Origin: Iris pallida | Lineage: Eukaryota; Streptophyta; Magnoliopsida; Asparagales; Iridaceae | DNA length: 64,000 nt | Direction: 5' to 3' | NCBI GenBank assembly: GCA_029216955.1 | Contig: JANAVB010012195.1 | Span: 770,857-834,856 of the forward strand | Part shown: positions 56,352-64,000 of the stretch, piece by piece | How positions within the stretch are numbered: position 1 is the first letter of the stretch | How the letters are laid out: each line of letters opens with the position of its first letter | Position numbers and translations under genes: made by a program | The notes under the pieces: model-generated | Told to the model about the DNA's origin: nothing | Seen by the model: the letters and a program-made list of their open reading frames with translations, nothing else | Database searches by the model: none

Positions 56352-57412
56352 TATGAGTTTTTAATTATTGCTGCTGTTCATATATCCACCTTCCACCAGT
56401 TAAATTGTGGGGTCTAATCTATTATTTGAGGTTCCAAGACTCTGCACAAGCCATTTTTAACACAGTTCATTATGAGTTCCCACTAAGACAAAATATCAAA
56501 GAGTATAAGATCTCATGGCATGATGAAAACCTGTGATATTGGGAATAATATATCACAGTGATGTAGATCTTGTTGACATGTCCAACATGTCAGTTTTGAG
56601 TCTTTAGACTAGCAAATGATACAAATCATCAAATATAATAGTGATATCATTTTGGTTAAATTGGTAGACATATCAGTCTAAATTCGATGTCTGCCGACAA
56701 AAGAAATTGATATGTCAGTGTATTTTTACACATAAGTTTTTTTTTGTTGTTAACTAGTCGTGGTTTAAATACCCTTCCTTTGTCTTCTTATTGAACCAAA
56801 AAAAGACTTGCTACTGATATGGATCGATACTGACGTTGGGGGGCCTCTTTCCTAGCAACTCGGCAGAGGAATTGAAAGAAAAGGATAGAAGAATGAAAAA
56901 ATAGTGTCAACATAATGATTCATTTGTGTCGAAGAGTGACAATGTTAGAGCGTATCGATAAGATTCCTTGTAGCCATTATCATTTGGCAAAGTTGTATAT
57001 CTATAGATTTACAATATTTATTCAAAACTATTATTGTGATTGGACTATGTCTAAAGGAAAATAAATAAACAATAGCATCTGTTGCAACTGAATATTGTTC
57101 CATTTAAAACTAAGAAACAACATATATATAAAATTATGTCTAAATATATAAAATACCTTTTTAGCTTTTGAAAGACTTTTTTAAATCATTTTTGGCTTTT
57201 TGAAATGATGAACCCAATGATCTGATCCGAAACAGCCGAAGCCGAAAACTGTCATAACGGCTGATACTAATTCTCATAGGAAGGGTCCAAAACCATTTCC
57301 GATATTTCGAGCCTTGATTTCAACAAGTTAATGTGTCAGTATATTGTAAAGAAATGATACAGAAATTTTAGACCCGTTAAATATCAGTGTATTCTATTCT
57401 ATATTTCGGATG
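56352..57412. other. AT-rich spacer
   Basis: No gene recognised. GATACAGAAA-containing motifs near 57350 recur just after E6 at about 61870, so E6 inserted into a small local duplication. Confidence 0.5.
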
Positions 57413-57417
57413 ATACA

Positions 57418-57546
57418 TGTTGAGAGTAAATAAGGGACTTTAGTCCCACATCGGTTAGATGTAATATGAAGAGGGGTTGGACCCTCTATAAGTAGTAGGC
57501 AGTAGCCCTCAATAATATTATCTGAGAAATTAGACTCATTTCTACA
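57418..57546 (+). repeat. E6 5' LTR, 129 bp
   Basis: TGTTGAGAG to TTTCTACA. Confidence 0.94.
57443..57494 (+). promoter_or_regulatory. snRNA-type upstream element and TATA box, 33-base spacing (E6 5' LTR)
   Basis: Perfect GTCCCACATCG at 57443-57453, 33 bases, TATAAGTA at 57487. The 3' LTR repeats it at 61754-61764 and 61798. Confidence 0.62.
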
Positions 57547-57559
57547 TGGTATCAGAGCC
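57547..57559 (+). other. E6 primer-binding site
   Basis: TGGTATCAGAGCC directly after the LTR. Confidence 0.92.
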
Positions 57560-57599
57560 ATAACTCTCTCTCTCTCTCTCTCCACAAAAAAAATAAAAT

Positions 57600-57890
57600 T
57601 GAGCCGAATCCCCCCCCGGAGCAGCGCCCCCCCCCCCCCCCCCCGACCCCCCCCCCACCGAGCAGCCCCCCCCCCCCCCCCGCGCGACCCCCCCCCCCGG
57701 AGCAGTACCCCCCCGACCTCCCCCTCCCCGACCAGCACCCTTCCCCCCCTCCGACCAGCACCCTTCCCCCCCTCCCCGCCACCCGCCAGCACCCTCCCGC
57801 CCCCCTCCTAACCCTAGCCTCTCTTGCAATGGAAACCCTAACCCTAGCTCTAGCAGCCCCATCCAAACCCTAACCCTAGCCGTCAAAAAA
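57600..57890 (+). other. E6 C-rich leader with telomere-like boxes
   Basis: Long poly-C runs interrupted by GGAGCAG and GACCAGCACCC, then AAACCCTAACCCTAG at 57833 and 57865. Similar C-rich leaders with the same box follow the primer sites of E2 and E4. The poly-C lengths may not be reliable. Confidence 0.7.
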
Positions 57891-57991
57891 AAAACAGATT
57901 TCCTTCTCTTTAGAAGATCTCTGTAGTTGCCTCGAGAATCAGTACCTTCTTTTTAGAAGCTCTACTACGAATACGAAATCTCTTTAGATTT

Positions 57992-59848
57992 TTGTATCTC
58001 AGAAACGTTGTCTTTACAATCGTTTCTGCACGGCTGGTATACCTCTGGTTTGTCTTCTGCGGTGGACGACGAGGTGGTCGAGGCAACTACATTGGTGGAA
58101 GGGGCACTTACTCTGGAGGCAACAAGGCGCATCTGGCGGATGAAGGTGGGGACAATCAGCTGGCGGACATCACTCCATTTGAGAGAGAAGTTCTCGAGAA
58201 GATGCGCGACTCAAAGCTTGGTTCTGGTGAACGACAAGTCATTCCTGGGACGCCGTCCACTACAGGAGATTACTGCACTTACTTCTCCCAAACCAGTGCC
58301 GGTATACCTCCGCGTGCTCTTGCATCTGTCTCTCAGCCAGCTTGGATTATGGACTCTGGGGCATCTTGCCATGTCACGGGGTCCCGAGGTGAGTTCCGGG
58401 AATACTCTACTCTAACGCCGCCAGAAAGCATTCAGACTGCTGATGGTACCTCCAGGCCTGTTACGGGTAAAGGTACTGTTGATTGCACTCCTTCCATCAC
58501 CCTATCTAATGTCTTACATGCTCCTTCCTTTCCTGTCAATCTTATATCCATTAGCGTCATTATCCTTGATCTAAACTGTATTGTTTCCTTTGATATTCCT
58601 AAGGTAACTTTTCAGGAGAAGGGAACGGGGAGACGACTAGGCACTGGCACATGGCATAAGGGTCTATGGTACTTGGACAGGAACGGTCTGGATAGAGCAC
58701 TGGCATCTTTGGTTGCAGACGCACAACAGGAAGTCCGAAGTCGAAGTGTCGAAGCCGAGCTGCTCCTCCACCATCAGCGTGTAGGACATTCTTCTTTTTC
58801 CGTTATTAGTCGACTGTATCCGTCCTTATATCAAAAAGCAAATAAAGAGTTGTTAGTTTGTGATGCTTGTGAGTTGGGGAAACATACCAGAAGCTCCTAT
58901 GTGAGTTCTGGGCATCGATGTTCTGCTGCTTTTGATATGATTCATTCCGATGTGTGGGGCCCTTATCCTACAAACGGTGTTAACGGTTATAGATGGTTTG
59001 TTACTTTTATTGACTGCTCTACCCGCGTAACGTGGGTCTACATGCTGAAGCATAAAAGTGATGTTTTTGAGGCATTTCAAAGCCTCCATCAACGGGTAAA
59101 GACACAGTATAATGCTCGTATTAAGTGTTTCCGGTCGGATAATGGGACGAAATATACTCATAAGAGGTTTGCTGCGTATTTATCCTCTCATGGTATACTG
59201 CATCAAACCTCTTGTGCATATACACCGGCTCAAAATGGTGTTGCCGAACGAAAGAATATGCACCTGCTGGAGGTAGCTCGGACAATGATGCTGGCTATGA
59301 ATGTTCCTAAATTTTTGTGGGGGCAGGCTGTCTTGACAGCCTCTTATCTCATCAACAGGATGTCCTCTCAATTACTGAACTGGAAGACGCCTTTGGAAAT
59401 GCTCACGGGGACAACTGCGTACACCGTTCCTCCGAAAGTATTTGGTTGCGTATGCTTCGTCCACGATAACAGGCCTGGCGTTGGTAAGCTGGATCCTCGA
59501 GCAGTTAAGTGTGTCTTTGTTGGGTACACCGGGACACAGAAGGGTTACGTATGCTGGAGCCCGGTTGAACGGAAGCTGTTTGTAAGCATGGACGTTACAT
59601 TCAGAGAGCTGGAACCTTATTATGGTTCGGACGAAGGTTCTGCGTTTGGGAACACGCCTCACACAGCGGGTGTTGGACGTGAGGGGGAGGTAGTACGCCC
59701 AAACGTAGTTGTCGGATCGGTACCTTGTCCTGTCGTGACACACTGGAAGAAAGGGGAAGAAAGCATCAATGATACTGATACGGAGGATGACGAAGACAAT
59801 ACGTACATTACGCAGGGGGAGAAGCAGACAAGGAAAAAGGAGCTCTAA
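57992..59848 (+). pseudogene. pol: E6 gag remnant, protease and integrase
   Basis: The first Met is arbitrary; the first 25 or so codons derive from a leader resembling E5 LTR sequence, and true homology starts at a GGRRGGRGNY gag tail. Protease: WIMDSGASCHVTGSRGEF. GAG-pre-integrase: LLLHHQRVGHSSFSVISRLY, LVCDACELGKHTRSSYVSSG. Integrase catalytic residues all present: FDMIHSDVWGP, FRSDNGTKY, NGVAERKNMH. Followed by the C-terminal VFVGYTGTQKGYVCWSPVER. The frame meets TAA at 59846 and a TAG shortly after, then continues as RT in the same frame. Confidence 0.9.
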
Positions 59849-59881
59849 GTTTACAGAAGAATACAGTAGAGGTCCAGTACT

Positions 59882-60865
59882 GTGTCGTGCCCTGTGCCTA
59901 TAGTGCTAAGTCCCTCGTCTACTCCTGTCCCGACTCCTGAAGATGTTACTCCCGCACCGGATCGCTCGGATTCGGAAGCGGATCTCTCCGATTCGGATGG
60001 TATGCTTTCCCCACCACCCACTGCTCCCTTAAGGAGGTCTTCTCGCATTAATGCGGGAAAGGCTCCTATTCGTTATAAAGATTATGAACATGATATCGCC
60101 AACTACCTATCTTATTCTAATATTTTTCCGACTTATCAAACATTCATCACTTCGTTAGACTCCACTTCTTTACCTAAGAATTGGCAGGAAGCAAAGAAGG
60201 ACCCAAGATGGAAAGCCGCAATGATGGAAGAACTTGGGGCACTAGAGAAAAATAAGACATGGGAGCTGGTGCCATTACCTGAAGGAAAGAAAGCTGTGGG
60301 ATGCAAATGGATTTACACAGTGAAGGAGACACCAGAAGGAAAAGTTGAACGATACAAGGCGAGACTGGTTGCAAAAGGCTATACCCAAACATATGGTATC
60401 GACTATGATGAGACTTTTGCCCCAGTAGCGAAGATGAGTACCGTAAGAACGCTGGTCTCCATTGCAGCAAACTATGGGTGGAAGCTACACCAGTTAGACG
60501 TAAAGAACGCATTTCTTCATGGAGACCTACAAGAAGAAGTATACATGGAGACTCCTCCGGGGTGCTACTCTGTGTCAGATTCAGGTGAAGGAACGTCACA
60601 TGGAAAAGTGTGCAAACTGAAGAAGTCGCTGTACGGGCTGAAGCAATCTCCTCGAGCCTGGTTTGACAGATTCAGAAGGGCTGTCACTGGCATGGGGTAC
60701 CATCAGACAAATGCAGATCATACTGTCTTCCTCCAGCATGCAAGGGGCCACATTACTATACTTGCTGTATTTGTAGATGATATAGTGATCACAGGTGACG
60801 ATGTAGTTGAGATCACTAAGCTGAAGACGAAACTCGCCAAAGAGTTTGAGGTGAAGGACCTATGA
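59882..60865 (+). pseudogene. pol: E6 reverse transcriptase
   Basis: SDSDGMLSPPPTAPLRRSSR linker, then RT motifs [78 protein letters not shown] and the catalytic box FVDD (LAVFVDDIVITGDD). It ends at TGA 60863, where Gly (GGA) is expected in KDLGEMRYF. Confidence 0.9.
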
Positions 60866-60896
60866 GAGATGAGATACTTTTTGGGTATCGAGGTGT

Positions 60897-61722
60897 GTGA
60901 TGGTGAACAAGGAATTGTTCTCTCACAAAGGAAATATGCACCAGATCTGTCTGAAAGAGACAGGAATGCTGGGATGCCGAGCAGCAGTCACTCCAATTGA
61001 CCAGAAGTGCAAGATGGGAGCAGAAGCAGAAAAGCCTGTTGATTGCGAAAGGTACCAAAGGCTAGTAGGCAGACTGATTTATCTAGGGCATACTCGCCCT
61101 GATATCTCATTGCAGTAAGTGTTGTAAGCCGCTATATGCATGATCCAAGAACGGGTCATATGGATGCAGTATTTCAGATTCTAAGATATCTGAAAGGGAC
61201 GCCTGGAAAAGGACTGTGGTTCAAGAAGAATGGATGCACAGATGTGAGGGATACTGCGATGCAGACTGGACAAGCTGCATAGACGACAGAAGGTCTACCA
61301 CAGGGTACTGTGTTTTTGTAGGAGGAAACCTGGTTTCATGGAGAAGCAAGAAACAGTCAGTGGTAGCACGGTCGACAGCTGAAGCAGAATACAGAGCAAT
61401 GGCTCTAGGAGTATCAGAATTGCTATGGGTAAAGGCGCTGCTGACAGAGTTGAAGCTAGACAAGGGGACACCATTGCACCTTCTGACCGATAGTCAAGCT
61501 GCGATAAGTATAGCGAACAATTCGGTTCAGCACGACAGAACGAAGCACATCGAGATCGATCGATTCTTCATCAAGGAAAAGCTGGAACAAGGGATACTGA
61601 AGATTGACTATGTTCGCTCAGAAGAACAAGTGGCAGACTGTCTGACTAAGGGTCTTAGTTCATTGAGTCTGTCAAAGCTATGTAACAAGATGGGGATGAT
61701 TAATATCTATCGCCCATCTTGA
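60897..61722 (+). pseudogene. pol: E6 RT thumb and RNase H
   Basis: Frame changes near 60895, 61117 and 61235. Motifs: LVGRLIYLGHTRPDISLQ, GYCDADWTSCIDDRRSTTGY, LVSWRSKKQSVVARSTAEAE, LLTDSQAAISIANNSVQHDR, IDRFFIKEKLEQGI, ending IYRPS just before the polypurine tract. RNase H catalytic acids are present. Confidence 0.87.
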
Positions 61723-61729
61723 GGGGGAG

Positions 61730-61855
61730 TGTGAGAGTAAATAAGGGACTTTAGTCCCACATCGGTTAGATGTAATATGAAGAGGGGTTGGACCCACTAT
61801 AAGTAGTAGGCAGTAGCCCTCAATAATATTATCTGAGAAATTACTCATTTCTACA
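61730..61855 (+). repeat. E6 3' LTR, 126 bp
   Basis: One T lost at its start (TGTGAGAG versus TGTTGAGAG); otherwise close to the 5' LTR. Confidence 0.93.
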
Positions 61856-61860
61856 ATACA

Positions 61861-62745
61861 TCTTGTAAAGAGATGATACAGAAACTGTATCGTTCGATAA
61901 TTTGACACCCCGAACAATACACCCTTCCAATTCTTTTTCGGAACGCTTGTGTACCATATTTATTGGATGACACTAAGAGCACAGAGTTGATTTGTTAGAA
62001 TCTAACAATTCCTTAAGGTTTGTGTGTGTGTGTGTGTGTGTGCAATAATATATATAAGTAGTTTGTATATTCAACATTCTTATTTCTTGTGGTGGTAAAA
62101 TGTGTTTTCGTGATGATCCTCCGAACAACAGTGGTTATTAAAGGAGTTCATTTGTTAATGGAATTTCTTATAATCTAACATATTCCTCAAGGTTCGTACT
62201 TGTAAAAATCAAATCTACCTGAAAGAGTCATCAGGTAATGAAAGTTTTTTCTTAGTGTATGTAGGGCCGGCCCTGGGGTAAGCCGAACAAGACTTAGGGC
62301 TTGGGCAACCTCCCTTTGCTAGGGCAACCCCCCATGCTCAGTATGATTCCACCAAAGATCAGGGTCACGGATGACCACCAGGACCAACTGACAATAAGAG
62401 TCAAGGGACAACCAAAATGAGTTCCTATTTAGGGCAACCCGACCTTCCGGCCGTCCTTGAGCGTATGCACATTCTTTCAAAGTTTTGCATGTCCGATTGA
62501 TTGGTGAATGAGCACTTGCCTGAGCATATAGCTTCCCAACTACTAAGGTGGACATGATGATTGTGCTAAAAGTTCTTTCTGATTGCGCTAGGTATATGAA
62601 AACGGAACATGATTAAGCTTAAAGTTGTTGCCAATCTAGTTCCTTGCTCTATGTTAAATGTGATTGTAATTTTGTGAAACTTCTATTAACGTCAAATGTT
62701 TTCCTCCATTTGATTATATGCCGATGCTTATACTGGCATGTTTAG
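61861..62745. other. Spacer and probable intron before the MetAP2-like exon
   Basis: A (GT)n microsatellite of about 12 units at 62018-62042. 62260-62475 contains a GGGCCGGCCCTGGGG palindrome and repeated AGGGCAACC motifs, likely an old repeat; its edges were not resolved. No other exon seen. Confidence 0.45.
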
Positions 62746-63002
<257 letters not shown>

Positions 63003-63010
63003 GCCATCTG

Positions 63011-63531
63011 TAGGCCTGTCAATGGTAGACCGAAAATCCGTATCCGATCCGTATTTGAACCGAAAATATCCGAAATTTTGGATATGGATACGGATTCGGA
63101 TATCATATCGGATATTTCGGATATCGGATGCGGATACGGTAAGTGTCATATCCGGACCTAATATCCGAACCAATAATATTTAAATTATTTAATAAATTTA
63201 AAATATATTGGGCCATCAGGAATTCAGGATTCAGCCGAAAATCTGTTGTTTCGGTTGTTTCTTGACAAAATATGTCGTTTCAATGTGAAAATCTGTTGTT
63301 TCTTGACAAAATCTACTTGTTCTAATTTTTTTCTTCTCATTTTTAATATTTTTTTAGTAATCTTATTGCTTCGGATATTATCCGATATCCGTTAAAATTA
63401 TCGGTAACGGATATGGTAGCCAAAACTTATATCCGAACGGATATTGGATAGTTATCGGATATATCCGATAGTTAATGGTTCGGATATGGTAATGCCAATA
63501 TCCGACCAATAAGCTACCATTGACAGGCCTA
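63011..63531. mobile_element. 521-bp hAT-type MITE, TSD GCCATCTG
   Basis: Perfect terminal inverted repeat TAGGCCTGTCAATGGTA (17 bp) and perfect 8-bp duplications GCCATCTG at 63003-63010 and 63532-63539: hAT superfamily hallmarks. The interior is built of ATATCCGA/TCGGATAT motifs and can fold on itself. No transposase. Confidence 0.93.
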
Positions 63532-63539
63532 GCCATCTG

Positions 63540-64000
63540 TGTCAGAGAAGCTCGGGGAGGTGACGAGGCCAGTCGGAGGAGACGAAGAAGCTCGGGAGCA
63601 GTCGGGAGGAGCTGCTAGAACAGGAGAGGCAGAGTTCGGCCCGAACTCTGCCCCCCACAGAGTTCTGGCCGAACTCTGCCTTTTGGTTCCAGAACTGTGC
63701 TGATTGCCAAACACAGAGTTCTGGCCGAACTCTGTGTCGTCGGGGCTGAAGCGTTTTTCAGGGTGTTTAATCACCATTGGATCGTATCCTACGGTCCAGG
63801 ATTTTTGCTGCGGATTAGGGGATTTATACATGGTTATTCCTAACCCTCACAACACAACATTGGAGAAAAAGGAGAGAAAAGGAGGCAAGAGTGCCATTGC
63901 AACTTTGGGAGAGAAGAAGGAGGATTGAAGGCCATTTTCGAAGGAGGATCGTGTTCGGGTAATATCTACTCGTCTTTGTTCTTCGTAGCCTTGTAATCAT
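63540..64000. other. Right-end region with palindrome cluster; possible LTR-like sequence
   Basis: Three palindromic motifs of the CAGAGTTC...GAACTCTG type at 63629-63651, 63658-63678 and 63714-63734. Further right, 63900-64000 (GAAGGAGGATCGTGTTCGGG) has the look of retroelement LTR/leader sequence, but is cut by the window. No gene recognised. Confidence 0.4.

Larger units (their letters stand above)
57418..61855 (+). mobile_element. E6: Ty1/copia element lacking most of gag, TSD ATACA
   Basis: LTRs of 129 and 126 bp, perfect ATACA at 57413-57417 and 61856-61860, PBS TGGTATCAGAGCC, polypurine GAGGGGGAG. Best-preserved pol of the E2/E4/E6 group: 618 open codons for protease and integrase, 327 for RT. 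Gag is reduced to a Gly/Arg-rich remnant, so it would need gag in trans. Sister to E4 and the 37.2-kb solo LTR. Confidence 0.95.

Noticed and set aside
57599..57811. Pro-rich ORF in the E6 leader and Gly-rich minus-strand ORFs opposite it
   Set aside because: Produced by poly-C runs; no conserved protein and length probably unreliable.
62260..62475. Complete DNA transposon around the GGGCCGGCCCTG palindrome
   Set aside because: No matching second end or target duplication could be found by eye.

Overview
The window looks like a repeat-dominated stretch of a flowering-plant nuclear chromosome. The LTR retrotransposons use the plant tRNA-iMet primer site (TGGTATCAGAGCC), the largest element carries a chromodomain typical of plant Tekay/Del chromoviruses, and the only clear host coding sequence is one intron-flanked exon of a eukaryotic type-2 methionine aminopeptidase. 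No rRNA, tRNA, CRISPR or bacterial-type gene is visible. Nearly all of the sequence is retroelements nested inside one another, with AT-rich spacers and small DNA elements between them.

Layout: (A) 1-9338, a Ty3/gypsy Tekay-type element (left LTR cut by the window edge) with a long tandem array inside its LTR. (B) 9339-11013, a very GC-rich, Pro-rich tract ending in AATAAA and a short poly(A). (C) 11226-16512, the last exon of a decayed host gene (minus strand), split by copia element E2 (11286-16302, TSD CTATT). (D) about 16618-33050, an old minus-strand copia that received three insertions: E3 (16906-19984, TSD TGCAG), E4 (21283-26512, TSD GTACC/GTATC) and a minus-strand gypsy (to 32456), the last itself carrying a non-autonomous LTR element (28567-30240, TSD GATGT). 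(E) about 33055-35795, a 3' fragment of an E5-family element. (F) 35796-39010, spacer with a solo LTR (37182-37300, TSD ATTAG). (G) 39011-53507, copia E5 (TSD ATATG), whose 5' LTR is split by a pol-less Tekay relative, E5b (39374-47179, TSD AGAGG). (H) 53513-57417, AT-rich DNA with TA microsatellites, a Helitron-like element and a 425-bp MITE. (I) 57418-61855, copia E6 (TSD ATACA). (J) 61856-64000, the MetAP2-like exon, a 521-bp hAT-type MITE with an 8-bp TSD, and a palindrome cluster.

Two things stand out. First, E3 is a non-autonomous copia whose 852-codon open frame joins gag and the first residues of protease (DTGA) to the zinc ribbon of transcription factor TFIIB, then runs antisense through a polyol/monosaccharide-transporter fragment and ends in a scrap of reverse transcriptase: multi-gene capture inside an LTR element. 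Second, the LTRs of E4, E5, E6, the solo LTR and the 33-36 kb remnant carry a sequence matching the plant snRNA upstream element (RTCCCACATCG) at fixed spacing from a TATA box: 33 nt (32 in the solo LTR), the spacing of Pol II snRNA genes, and in the E5 family a second copy at 26 nt, close to the Pol III U6 spacing. I know of no description of this, but could not search.

Almost every polyprotein is broken by frameshifts or stops. E5 is notable because its whole 1,304-codon gag-pol frame is interrupted only by four TAG codons, each explicable by one G:C to A:T transition. All pairwise comparisons were made by eye.
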